Source: Halicephalobus mephisto (taxonomy: Eukaryota > Nematoda > Chromadorea > Rhabditida > Panagrolaimidae). Taken from it: a stretch of DNA of 64,000 nucleotides. The first letter of the stretch is position 1. Each line of letters begins with the position of its first letter. The notes under the pieces were generated by a model. The model saw nothing but the letters and a program-made list of their open reading frames with translations. It made no database searches and was not told the origin of the DNA. The stretch covers positions 2,356,001 through 2,420,000 of the forward strand of contig SWDT01000001.1 of NCBI GenBank assembly GCA_009193035.1, given 5' to 3'. The translations under genes and the position numbers were made by a program. Positions 22,358 through 33,996 of the stretch are shown in pieces.

Positions 22358-22906
22358 CTACCAATTATCCACATAGTGGGCCAACAGGTCAAGTTGAAAA
22401 CCAACATCATCCAGAGGATGGAGAGGGAACTTCTGAAAAACAATAACAATCAATGTACTTCTGAGTTCCGAGAATTTACCACTTTTCTTTTCTCTGGTTT
22501 TACCAGAACTTGCTTTCGTCGAATATTTGGTACCTCAATCTTTGTAGGGGGTTTATCATCTAACAGACCAGCCAACATATCGATCTTATGTGGGGTTGTG
22601 ATAGGAGCCATGAACTTTTGCTTATTAATGGGTAAGGAACGATTAATTGGCAACGATGTAGCTTTAACAGAACTAATCTTCTTGGAAGTCGTCTTCAACT
22701 CTTTCCTGACGGTCTTGGATATTGGAGCAGAGGTACTCTCTTTCTTGTGAGTTAGTTTCAAATTTCTGCTAACTGCTTGATGAACTTCCTTCTTAGACTC
22801 ATTTCCACCATCAAGGATCTCACCTTCTTCGACCTAAAATCACAGAATTTTATATAAAAACAAAAGTTCATTGACTTACTTCATATTCTTTGCTGATATT
22901 TGGCAT
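22358..22906 (-). CDS. Small basic protein with EEGEIL motif, function unknown
   Basis: Minus-strand model: exons 22906-22880, 22833-22480 and 22432-22358, all phase 0, 151 residues. It starts MPNISKEYEVEEGEILDGGN, continues with a long Lys/Ser/Thr-rich, probably disordered segment (ISKTVRKELKTTSKKISSVK), has a short hydrophobic patch HKIDMLAGLLDDKPPTKIEV and ends with a distinct acidic/aromatic tail KFPLHPLDDVGFQLDLLAHY. The third exon is supported by a GTAAAT donor, a TTTTTCAG acceptor and the protein-like tail; without it the frame would end NSRNSEVH. Composition suggests a nuclear protein, but I recognise no domain. Confidence 0.6.
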
Positions 22907-24228
22907 CTTCCTCGATGAAATACAGGAAAACCAAAAAACACGATATAAAATTATCTATAAAAATACATAATTCAACAAAAAAACGAATAGAACACGGCAT
23001 CGATAATTTTAAACCAAATTGAGACGCGCGTTTAAAAGTACAGTTGCGTTGTTGAGCGATTCAGTTCTCGCCACGAAAACATGAACTAGTATGTAACATA
23101 TTTTCCAATGATACTTTATGTTATTTACATTCTTATAATTTCTGCTTATTTTTAGATTCCGGATACGTTAGGATGGTTCGTAAGTTGGTTAGTACTATAA
23201 ATACTGCATTTCCAATTTCAAATGTTATACGGAAAGCATCCGTAATCGTTGATGGCACTGAGGGAAATTAAAAATTATTCTTATAGTATCTGATGGAATG
23301 AATTTACTTAAGTAGTTCTCTATTGAACCTTTAACAATGACTAGTTTCTCAAGTTTTACAATGAAGTAGGCTTCAGAGCGATTTTTACTCAAAGGTTCCC
23401 TGTCATAGATGAATATGAGATTTTTATCTTAATAATTTAGATATATGAATCTTTTCGTTTGCGGAAGATTCTTCCGTTGTATCATCTTTATCTTTTCACA
23501 TTGTATGAGACTAAATTCAGATTCCAAATGATGATGGAGATGATTACTTCTCTGGAAATTGAAGTATGGATTTAGGATGAGATTGTCAATACAGATGATT
23601 GTTAACGTATTTGATTTTAGGAAGACTTGCTTGGAATCTATCTTTCTTAGGCTACCTACTTCATACAATCCTGACGTTTGGCTGATTAAATTGAGAGTTG
23701 ATTTAACAGAGTACTTATTATTATTTGCTACTCAACTTCCGAGAAGCAATGCAAATATTATATTATTTTCAGCGACTGCTCTCATAATGGATATTCATAA
23801 ATCTCCTCCCTTACCATTTTTGACTCGTTATTGACTTCCATGTCAGATTAGCGTTGGATATCTCATGTGCTTCCAAAATTTGAGATGCAATAGATCCTCG
23901 AATCCATTTTTAAGGTTCTCAATAATTTCTCGAAATCTCGATTTCAAAATGATAATTGATTTAAGTTGTAAGACTACAAAGGTTATTATTATCGACTACA
24001 CAGAAACAAGGATCTCAGAGAGCGAATTCAATACGAGCCTTCAATTTAGACAATGTTTATTGTAGTCGAAGCACAGATGAGGAATGAATTCACATTTAAT
24101 GGATTTCCTCAGGATATTATGCTTATTTTCTCCCGAATCTTTGTCATTTGAATATCGTTGTACTTTTACAACAATGATTTTTCATTCTCACTCACTGGAA
24201 TCGAGGACTCGTGCGTTACTAACTAAAT
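22907..24228. other. intergenic, 1.3 kb
   Basis: Contains the divergent upstream regions of the small basic protein gene (left) and the Ser-rich protein gene (right). Small open frames at 23429-23668 and 23559-24065 have no motif and overlap each other on opposite strands. No repeats were seen. Confidence 0.45.
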
Positions 24229-25898
24229 ATGGCTGACGTGGGTCTTTAGGGTTTCTGGTTTCTTACTTCTCATCCGTTTCAGTCATCACAATCTGTCTTA
24301 GACAATTGCAGGGACGCGTCAGAGGAATCAGTGAGTTAATTTGATCGGTCCTTAATCATCAGCAGCAGTTGCAGTCAGCTGATTACGACAGCACGTCAAG
24401 TACTTCTTCGACACGGGTATCAGAATCCTCCTACTACTCTACCAGTTCTGGACATTCCGGGGAATCCCATCATCCCCATGCACCCGAACTGCATTGTGAA
24501 CACGGAACACGGTATCAGTCTCTCCTGAAGGATGACAAGTGGATGGTTGAAGTTACTGTGGAGACTGTCAAGGTGCATCGGAAGAGCAGTCCCTCATCCC
24601 AGGCTGATCGTTCTGCAAAAGCAACCCAGACTTCTCCCGCTGCTCGTAGGACTCCCAGACGATCGAATCCAACTTCCTGCAATTCCGTTCTCGCTCAAAG
24701 TCGGGACAAAAGGACTCAGGTTGCTTCTGTCACTTTATATCCAGTTCTACTGCAAGCTTTCAGAATCTGGAGGGCTATGAGACTGACTTCTCGTCGTTGA
24801 GTGATGACCAAACTAATGTCGATCGCAATTCCCACACTCCTGAACACAAAGAAAGACACAACAAACTGGATCATGTCCGCATTAGGAGTGGTACGACGAA
24901 TGAGGACTCCCGTGCTCAGGAGAATACTGGAGGAGGAGAGCAGTTTAACACTGCAAGAAATGGTCAAAAGATCAGGAAGACTGATACTTCCATTCCGAAG
25001 ACCAGTGAGGTAGCACCGATTGGTGTCGTCGCTTTCCCCACTCCAGTTAGTAACGATAATACTTTTGTTCACAATACAAGAGATCCCCAACCAGAAACAA
25101 GTCCTGATGCTGCTGGTCATCTCAAAGGACTTTCAGTCTCCGACACCGAAATTCCACCAAGTGTTTTTAACTCTCCTCATAATGAGACATTTCCCAAAGT
25201 CTCTAAACTCCCTGATGATGGCCGACCTCTGAGAAATGGGAAATCTTCCGATAGAGAATCACCTCCCAGAGTTTTGAACTTTGACTCGGACCACGATATC
25301 CGCACCTCTACTCCAATGAAGAAGAACGGGACTCATATTGAGGAGTTGAAACGTAGGGTCAACTGCTCCCCGACTCATCCTCGTCGAACCCAATCAGACA
25401 CGGTCCTCTACCGATGCAGACCGAAGGTGGAAGTCAACAATGGACTCTGCGAGTCCACCGTCACTCAACCTTTGACGACTCAGAACGATGTTGCACAACC
25501 TCCGATTGGGTCTTCTGGTGTTTGTAATCCCCCTGAGATCGGCTCAAGTAATGTCTTTGAATTTGAGGACAGATCGACATTTACCTCTGGAGAGCTGCAA
25601 TGTGCTATTGATGTCTCGCGTAAGTTCTACTTTGCTGCTCAAAAGTAAGCTGGTTGTTTCAGAACCTGGACTCGGACATGGAAAGTCGTCTGTTAAGACA
25701 CACGATCATCATAGTGAGATTCGTTTTGATTTTATTGTCAATGGAGTCCCCGCGAGTTTGAATCTAAACTTGATGACCCGGGTCGACTCCCCAACTCTGG
25801 AGCTGGATCCGACGGAACTAGATGTGAATGGCGAGAAAATCTGGAGACACAGTGCGAGAATTGCTGCGATCAGAAGGAAAAGAGCCCTTAGGCCATAA
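24229..25898 (+). CDS. Ser/Thr-rich, mostly disordered protein with conserved-looking C-terminal segment
   Basis: Model: exons 24229-24237, 24283-24330, 24363-24719, 24764-25619 and 25663-25898, 501 residues, in phase throughout. The first exon encodes only MAD. The N-terminal third is rich in Ser, Thr, His and Tyr (SADYDSTSSTSSTRVSESSY), the centre is rich in Pro, Asn, Asp and Thr and has several SP/TP sites, and the last about 75 residues look structured (EIRFDFIVNGVPASLNLNLM, then KIWRHSARIAAIRRKRALRP). This suggests a phospho-regulated nuclear or cytoskeletal scaffold, but no domain is recognised. Exon 3 is reached through a 32-base intron with a CAGCAGCAG tandem acceptor, which could delete one or two Gln. 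The start is uncertain: translation could begin later if the tiny exons are wrong. Confidence 0.7.
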
Positions 25899-25969
25899 CT
25901 GATCATGTCTTTACTTTACTTTTATCCTTATATTGTACAAAATCAGAATACCCGTACAACTACAAATTA

Positions 25970-27604
25970 TAATTGTTTGGTCCTTTGACTCGAATACCGT
26001 TCCCTTTGTTGACGTGCGTAGATGGTAACTCGGTTTGAAATAGGGCGCAGGAGCTCAATTCCAAAGTTCGACTTCTCGCTTCTTCTGCTATGTCATTCGT
26101 TCACCTTGTTCGTGGTCTTCCGATCGACTTCTTCATCTTTGGAATCCATAGTGTGGTCAGCTTCGCCCAATTGGGTTCTGTCTGACTTACCAGCGTTATT
26201 GCGAATTTTCATTTTCGCTTAAGAGCACTGATTGCCCAATCAGAGAAACATGTTCTCCTTTTAATAGTTTTCGAACTGATCTCATCTGACAGGCGGATTC
26301 CCAGTATAGCTCTTTCTAGTCTTCTTTGGCTTCTGATGAGCTTCAGTCCGGCTGTTTTCATTAGTGTTCAAGTTTTGCAGCTGTAAAGTACTGCTGGCTT
26401 GATGCATTGTTCAATTAGTTGCATCTCTATTCCTTTGGCTTTGAGGAAGTGCCTGTACTTGAAGTACAGTTTCCGTCCGGAGGTTATTCTCCTTACTACT
26501 TCCAGCTCATGATTTCTAGGCCAGGTAATTGCTTGTCCAAGATATGTGAACTGCGATACCTTCTCTACGATTGAGCCTTGTGTTATGAGCGCTTCCTCTC
26601 CGTTGGGGATAGATCGCCTCTGGCACATCCACTTTGTCTTCGCAAAGTTAACTTCTAGACCGACTTGTTTCGTTGCTTCCACGAGGTTGTTCAGCATTGA
26701 CTTCATTGTCTCGAGGTTGTGAGCCAAGAGAACTATGTCGTCTGCATAGGCAAGATAGCTAAGAATTCTTCCTCCAACATCTATGCCCCGAGTGTTCCAG
26801 TTGATGGATTTCATGGCATGTTGGAGGGTCAAAATGAAAAGCAAGGGAGGAAAGGAGTCTCCTTGTCTTACACCCTTTTGTGCTCTAAACTCCGTTTTTC
26901 TGTTGCCGACTTCTACTTCAGATCTTCCGTGATAGTATAACAGCTGGATGACTTCAATTATCGGTTCATCACAACCTATCTCACGGAGCGCACTCCAGAT
27001 GGAGTCGAAGCTGATACTGTCGAAGGCTTTCTTGAAATCAATAAATACTGCGTAGAGATTCATGTTGAATTCATAGCACTTCTCGGCCACTTCGTTTAGC
27101 GCGTATATCTGAGTTGTTGTTGAGAAGTTGTTGCGGAAACCTGCCTGTTCTGCTGGTAAGGCGTGCACTTGCAGTAACCGGATTTTGGACTGCCCGAGCT
27201 TTATATCCAGCTCGATTATCGTATCAGAATGATAATAGCACTCAATCCGAGGGGTCATTCATGTCGGAACATAGAAGCCAACTCCTCTATTCGTTGCGCC
27301 ATCTGCTGTGATATAAAGTGTACCCACTTTGAAGGGCCGTTTGACCTTTGCCCAGGCTCTTCAATGCTGATAGGCCTATGATTTCAAATCTGGCTTGTTT
27401 GGCGCAGTATTCAAAATCGGCTAGTCGATCATCGCTGAGAAGCGAATGCGCGTTATACGTGCATACTTTTACGTAGTTTTTCCTCTTCCTAATTCGTTCT
27501 ATAGAATCGCTACATCCTACTCTCGCGACAGATTCTGTAGAACGGTGTTCCAGAGCTTCCCCCACTAATTGATGACGTGTAGGTTGTGTTTTTATTGAGA
27601 GCAT
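25970..27604 (-). mobile_element. RTE-type non-LTR retrotransposon remnant, internally deleted
   Basis: Reading the minus strand from 27604: an endonuclease N-terminus (VKVCTYNAHSLLSDDRLADF, IIGLSALKSL), then a frame change near 27290 with GVGFYVPT and a stop. A further part (SDTIIELDIKLGQSKIRLLQ) then joins directly near 27170 to reverse transcriptase (LPAEQAGFRNNFSTTTQIYA, FIDFKKAFDSI, GVRQGDSFPPLLFIL, the catalytic YADDIVLL). After the stop at 26368 the element continues in degraded form (RRLERAILGIRLSDE, IGRPRTR) to about 25970. Known RTE elements encode endonuclease plus reverse transcriptase in one frame. Here the end of the endonuclease and the start of RT are missing, the expected GLSE glutamate is replaced (GLSALKS), and there are several stops and frame changes, so it is dead. 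YADD is intact. Confidence 0.88.
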
Positions 27605-27681
27605 GTTAAAACACGATCCCTCACTAGAACGCAGGAAGTGAGAACTAACTGATCATGTTTCGACTGGTATTTAAGTGGAGG

Positions 27682-28787
27682 TCACAAATTAGGAATATGT
27701 GACACTGAGGTAGCTGGAAGTCGCCGTGAATAAACTTCAGAGGTCACTCTGCTCTGTCCGAGGAGCTTTCTGTAGTCCTTAATGGGTCTACAAAGGATGT
27801 AGGAGAGGAGGAGTTTGCGGTAAGGTGTGATGAAGAAGAGGACGGATACAGAGTTACCGGTAGGGATCCAGGAGAGCCCGATGCTCGCACAGCTTGTTGG
27901 AACTGCAATGCTCAGAGATTCAATGTAGAGAGCGACCACTAGGATCGAGAGAGGCAAGACAGCTGTAAAGATAGGAATAACAGCCTGGGCCGTAAGGATT
28001 CTGTTGAGCTGCTGCTGAGTGTCCCTCACGTAGTACTTTTGCAGCGTTATGTACCGTCTCATATGTCTGTAGACCTTGAGGTTACACCAGATGATTACTG
28101 CGTAGGACCCGAAGGTGATCACCGTCAGCCAGATGACGTGGGCGTAGAGCACAAATGAGTTCTGGAATAGGCATTGAATTAGATTACTCAAGACACTCTA
28201 CCGTCTTCATCATCCCAGTAGTCCTCACTTTGCCATCATCATCAGCTAGGAATCTCAAGCTCTCGGCCATCAGGAGGTCCTCTTCGCTTGCAAAGAAGTA
28301 GGTGGAGAAGATTATCATGCAGAAAATCACCGTAGAAACTGCAGCAACACTGAGATACTTAAGTTGGTCGAATAAGGTGAATGGCTGATTCAGACAGAAA
28401 ACCTTGTATCTGAATACCGTAGCTACGGGAACGCTAGTTATGCTGAAGATGAGAGCGAAAGTCCAGAATTGGTAGAGGATCTGTCCAATGAACGGAGTCG
28501 TCTTCCTGAAGAAACCGTTCATCAGGAAGAATTCGACTCCTTTATCCACCAAGATTATCTGCAATCTTGTTTTACCTCAAAAGCAAAACTTAGCTTACAG
28601 GTTTGACGATAAACGTAGCAATTGTCAAGTAAATGTCGACAGCACAAGCTTGCAGCAGGATTCTGCTGTATTTTTTCATTGCGTCGATTCTGACATTCAG
28701 AATCAACCAAACCAGAAGGCCATTAACAAAAAGACCAACAGCAGTGGCCACTTCGTCGTTGATTCTGTTGATCTCTCTCAGATTCAT
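27682..28787 (-). CDS. Nematode chemoreceptor-like 7TM protein (srd/str superfamily)
   Basis: Minus-strand model: exons 28787-28599, 28558-28202 and 28161-27682, all phase 0, 341 residues, the normal size of this superfamily. It has seven hydrophobic segments, beginning VATAVGLFVNGLLVWLILNV. A fingerprint of the srd/str/sri group is visible in the late part: QQQLNRILTAQAVIPIFTAV, then PLSILVVALY, and WIPTGNSVSVLFFITPYRKL in helix 7. In C. elegans these receptors sit in sensory cilia and detect odorants. Which subfamily it belongs to is uncertain; srd is the closest by eye. The last residues are a Ser/Arg-rich tail. The retrotransposon remnant lies 77 bases beyond its 3' end. Confidence 0.85.
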
Positions 28788-31700
28788 TGTTTAGCAACTA
28801 CACTATGCTATTCTGAAAATCAGAAATAAACGTTATTAAAGGTCCTTTTGGCATGGATTCACAGTGCATTCTGAAAAATCTCAAAACGCCCAGTTTCATA
28901 TAGTTTTAAAAGTTTACATTGGATTCAAGAATGTTCTAAAGATTTCTATTGGATTCGAAAAGACATCAGAAAATTCCGTAAAATTCTCAAGGATGTTAGG
29001 ATTTGTTGTTGAATTCTAGAAGACTTGATTTTTTAAAGTTTAAATCATATCACGTTAAATCTGATAAAGGAATAACGTTTTTTAAATTACAGTTTATATT
29101 TGGATTTTAAAGAATTAATTTTGGTTAAATTGGAGAATGAAAAAACAGTCTACGAACGATTATTTTTAGTTTTATCAAGTAAATTTTCCATAGAATTTTG
29201 ACATATATTGAAAATATATGCTGGTCACAAATCAGTAACAGAATAACACTCTAAGAACAATTATATAACAAATATTAACCTGGAAATTCTCACAGACTTT
29301 ATTTTGTGTTTTCTCATGGTTGCCAGTATGAAGATTTTTGAAGTAAAAAGCATTCTTAGACTGCTTAACAAATAAATGATGACAAAAACTATTTTGTGAC
29401 AAAAAACTTTATTTTTTCTCAAGATAGTTTATGAAATAATTATATATTCCGTCACAATCTAGTTTTGACTTTTTCTTTTGAAATTAAAAGCTTGATCCGG
29501 TGACAGATCCAACAAATCTTTTTAGCTTCAATTTTATTTGATAACAAATCAGTTTGACTGATTATTATTTTATTTTCAAGTGGAGTACTGTAGAAAAGTT
29601 TAATTACCATTATCTCTAATTTCGATTATGCATTGTAAAACTGCAAAAGTTACTTAAGTAAATTGTCACTAAAAGTTTACTAATTGGCTCGATTGTTAAT
29701 TTGTGTTAAACAGTTAATTAGTAAGCAAAGGAGACATTCATTCACAAGATATTTATTTCTACGAAACACCATGTAAGGAACTGAAATTTTTTCTCAATAC
29801 CTACGAGAAAGTCAACAAGATGATAGAGCCTAAAGGATAAATCTAAACGAGATCGCCAATCCCTGTTCATATTTAAGGTTCTGAGTGAGTAGTTAAATCA
29901 AAACCAATTGGGAATGAATAAGAAGTGTTTTAATTGGCCACTGATATAAATCATAGTACAGAGTAGAACTCAACGATATTTGAATCGAACAATCAATTTC
30001 AGTATTCTAGAACTCCAAAATAGTGAATAACTTCTTTTCTTTGATTCTGTCATTTCACAAAATCTTGTAGTAAATCTAAAGGATCCCCTAATTTTAATCT
30101 TATTTTATTGGTTATTACTTCTCTGTTCAAGTAAAGTATTGTGATAGACTGTAATTTTGTATCTTATTTTTCATGAAGAAAATGAAATGTTAAAGAATTG
30201 CAAAACACTACATTTAAACTAGTTATTCCTTAATTACAAACGAAACTATTTGACCTCAGCAGAAGACAGATGAGTAAGGAAAGACTCCTTTTTGAATCAG
30301 TAATTAAGGAATTCCACTAAGAATAACTAAAAATTCCGGATACTTCTCAATTACTTATTGAGGTAAAAATATTACATACAAAGGAAATAAGAGTTACAGT
30401 AAAGAATTGGATGATTAAAGGTAGTTCAATTGAATTTTAAATTTTTTCTTTATTAGTCAGGGAAGATAGTAGATCAGTAAGCGAAGGAGAAAGGATATGG
30501 AACATTGAACGTGAACTGATAATTTTAATTCCAAATTTATAGAAGAATTGTGACTTTCATATTCCTAGCTAAATATTTTTGCTAACAGACTACCCCATCA
30601 AAGGTTTTACGCACTCGGTAACTTTGGTAAATGATTTGAATTGAATGATGTTTTTATTTACTGAGACTAAGTTGAAGACCAGTCCGATACTTAGAAAGAT
30701 GAAAAATCATGAGTAAAAACTTTTGTAATTTCCGATGGGATTTTTTCCCACTCATTTCATTTTTTTAAAATACCAACTTTAAAAATTAAATGAATGAATT
30801 TCCTAACTAAGCATAAACAACGATATAATTGCTTGCAAGCAATAAATGTTACAAATTGATCAAGTTGAAGAATTGCTATTAACGTAGAGTAGGACCCCAG
30901 ATTTTGATGTAATTTATACCTTCCTTCAGATCCTGATCAACGACGTATTTATCTCACAAACCTCATGTTATAGTAAATATTTTGTCAATAATAACAAAAG
31001 GTTTTAACCACAAAATCTTCCGGAATATACAGAAATTTCTACTCGTACATGGGACTGTATTAGGTCACATAGTCATCGGGAATTTCGTGGTGGGGATTTA
31101 TTTCTTGTTTTGTGAACATTTTTAACTATAAATTTATAATTTGAATTCACCGAATTTCTTTCGAAATCGGCTTTCCGAGGAAAGATTCTTTTAAATATAC
31201 AAGATCTTCATTCAAAAAATAGTCATACAAAAGACACTAAGTTAATTAGAAATTTCCCATTATCAAACAGTTCAAAGCTAAATATTAGAACCATCTCTGG
31301 AAAAAATTGATTATCAACCATTTTGAATCTAAGTTGTTGTAGTCAATGAGTAATTTGTTTTTAGTTTTCATATTGTATTCAGTTTTTTAGTAACTTCCCA
31401 GTTAAATTGAGAGATTTCACTTCAAATACTAGTCTAAAGTTCAAATTCTCTTAATCAACATCTTCGACTAATTGACAGGCTCCACAGGAGATTAAGTGCA
31501 GATGTCTAAGTCTCGAAACTTGAGACAAGACAGATTCCCCAATCCACCCTTAAATGAAGAATCTTAATTATGCTTTGCTCTCCAGAACTCAGATTCTTAA
31601 GACTCCCTTTCATCAAATCGGATGCCTTTCTGGCAGAGCCGTTGACTAAATTCTCTACTATCGAAATCTTTCACCACATGCCAATGCTCTAGTAGAACAG

Positions 31701-32198
31701 ATTTATCACGAAATGAAACAAAAAATTTCCAAACAAAAACGCCTCATTTCTGTCCCTTTACTATTTTATATTTCTCAATCCACATTTGCTTATCAAAGTT
31801 AAAAAGTGCAAATAGTATATTTGCCTCAGGAATATAGGGATTTTGTAACATTTTCTCTGAAGATTCAGGTAATTGCACACAACCAATATATCATTTTATT
31901 AAATTATTCTGAATTGTAAAATTTTTGATTTCAGTGAATCCTACCTTTGAAGGCAGGGACAATTTTAAGTACCCAACATCAATTTGACTCTTTTATCATT
32001 TAATTAAGGCTATTGGATGGCACAATAAAGAACATCTACTAGGTACAATCTTCCTGAGAATATCATTCCAATGAGTTTCCCATGCCCTACTTTGTGTAGT
32101 AATCAATTTAACCTAACTCCAAATAATGAATTTCAAAACCCGTTTTCAGGCAATCACCGAAGAAGAAAGTCCCTTGGTTAACAAAATTAGCTCACATC
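28788..32198. other. 3.4 kb AT-rich stretch without a supported gene
   Basis: No open frame over 60 codons and no protein motif on either strand. Two sections, about 29480-29640 and about 30030-30200, share short runs (a TTCAAGT-xx-AGTA block followed by similar AT-rich sequence), possibly an old tandem duplication. The match is weak. No tRNA or hairpin was seen. Confidence 0.45.
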
Positions 32199-33413
32199 CT
32201 AATCAAGATCGTAACCCGTGGAGGGACGTGGGTCGGAGCCAGCAAATGGAGTAGCAGAATTGACATAACGATGTCCCAGAGTAACGGACATTACATCATC
32301 TTCACAAGGAATGCTTTTATTACTTTTTCTGTAAGACGAAATCTGGCAAGCCAAGTCATCTTCCGTGATCCGGACAACTTTCTGATCAACGCTGGAAATT
32401 GCTGGTCAATCTCGATTTAAAAAATGAAATCTTACTTTGAATCCCTGCTGAAAACAATGCTGAGCTTGCGAAGAGCAGCCAGACGACACACTTCCTTTAA
32501 ATCCGCCCCGCTGAATCCCTTGGTCATTTCAGCAAGTGCGTTGTAATCAATTGTGCCCTCCGTTTGGTCAGCAAGTGTGTTCTTCAGAATCACTCTACGA
32601 GCATCTTTGTTTGGACGAGGGACGTGAAACTTGACAGGCATTCTACGGAGAATTGCAGGATCAACATGATCAGGAGTGTTGGTAGCTCCGATGATAATGA
32701 TCTGCTGGTCAGAAGTACTGAATCCATCCCACAGAGACATAAACTGAGATTTCATCATTGCAGTCGTCTCGTTGTCAATAATTTGCCGTTCACGCAGAAA
32801 ACTATCAATCTCATCAATGAAGATGACAGTCGGCTGGATCTTACGAGCCTACAAACCCGGAGTTGAACAGATTCAAGTATGAAAAACATACCAAGCTGAA
32901 TAAAGCCGAGACCAGTTTTTGAGATTCACCGTACCATTTGTCAGTCAAGGTGGCAATGTTCAGTTCGATAAATCTGGCATGAACATTACAGGCAAGAGCA
33001 CGAGCAATCATAGTCTTTCCATTGCCGGGGGTACCATATAACAAGATTCCCTTAGGTGGAGAGAAAAGGTTGAAGTTTAAAGCCGTGCCAGCAGCCTTCA
33101 GTTTCAGAGGAACATGAATCATCTCGTGAAGTTGCTCTATGATGTTGTCGCACCCTCCTATATCCTCGTAGGAGACAGACTGGTCTGGTGGAACAATCAT
33201 GGAGGCGATTCTAAGCTCATATTCATCGAGATCAACATTCTTTGGAAGTTCTAATCTACTGGCAATCTCTTCAAACCGTTTCTTCGCTTCCTTCTTAGCT
33301 TCACGGTTGGGATCCAGGAGATTTATCATCAATCTGAAGGAGAGGTAGGTACCCGCACAAGCTATAGCAACTCTGATGGCCGCCGAAATGATCTCAGCAG
33401 TTTGAGACGACAT
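32199..33413 (-). CDS. mspn-1: AAA ATPase Msp1/ATAD1, outer mitochondrial membrane protein extractor
   Basis: Minus-strand model: exons 33413-32892, 32848-32436 and 32391-32199, 375 residues, in phase. It begins with a membrane anchor (AEIISAAIRVAIACAGTYLS, about residues 5-24), then a linker and one AAA domain: PPKGILLYGTPGNGKTMIAR (Walker A near 126), TVIFIDEID (Walker B), IGATNTPDHVDPAILRRMP (sensor and arginine finger region) and GFSGADLKEVCRLAAL. The family extracts mislocalised tail-anchored proteins from the outer mitochondrial and peroxisomal membranes. The TTTTCAG just before ACCGAG-ATG suggests a trans-spliced leader or 5' UTR intron; a longer in-frame ORF to 33485 is therefore not used. 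It diverges from pxf-1. In C. elegans the orthologue is next to gta-1, and here they are 10 kb apart with other genes and a transposon remnant between. Confidence 0.93.
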
Positions 33414-33996
33414 CTCGGTCTGAAAAGCAAACGGATATATCGATGATGCAATAACAAATATCAAGAGCACAGGCAGCAGATTCAAAACCCTGTTTTGTCA
33501 GGAGACAACAACAAACATGTCAAGGGCAACGGACATAACAAATTCACACTTATTCAGAAATGTAAGGAATCTAACGAGATAGCGGAACTATTGAGGTCTA
33601 GAGAACGTGTGCGGGATGAGAGACAAGTCGCCGCGCGCGAAGAAGGGTTTTTCGTGGTGGGACGTCGGTCAGTCAAGTTGGCGTGCGTACTCGTCTTTGA
33701 GAGGTTTGCGGTTTTCTTGGAGCTAATCACGGCTATACTTGTCTTCTTTGCTGTATTTTTTGAGGATAAAATTGATTTTCCCTGCGTTTTCCTAAATTTC
33801 GCTTTTGATGGTAATTGGAAAGGTGCTCATCGTTAAATATTCATAATATCTGGGTTTTTGTCGCTCTGGCAATTTGCCAGTGGATATTTTGAAAAATTTG
33901 CAATTTCTGCTTCGGGCATTATCATTCTATTGTTGATTGAAATGTGGTGCTAAGTTTATTTTGAATACGGATAACCAAGATATATTGACTACTGCC
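33414..33996. promoter_or_regulatory. Shared upstream region of mspn-1 and pxf-1
   Basis: A 583-base interval between two divergent genes. An open frame at 33495-33836 has composition unlike a conserved protein and is not supported by splicing. The part near 33600-33700 is locally GC-rich (GCCGCGCGCGAAGAAGG) compared with the surrounding DNA, as often seen near nematode promoters. No specific factor site is assigned, and an untranslated upstream pxf-1 exon could be present. Confidence 0.35.

Noticed and set aside
29480..30200. A possible tandem duplication in the gene-free stretch
   Set aside because: Matches are short and AT-rich and cannot be separated from background by eye.
33495..33836. 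A plus-strand 113-codon frame between mspn-1 and pxf-1
   Set aside because: No splice-consistent link to pxf-1, no motif, and odd composition in a promoter-like GC-rich patch.
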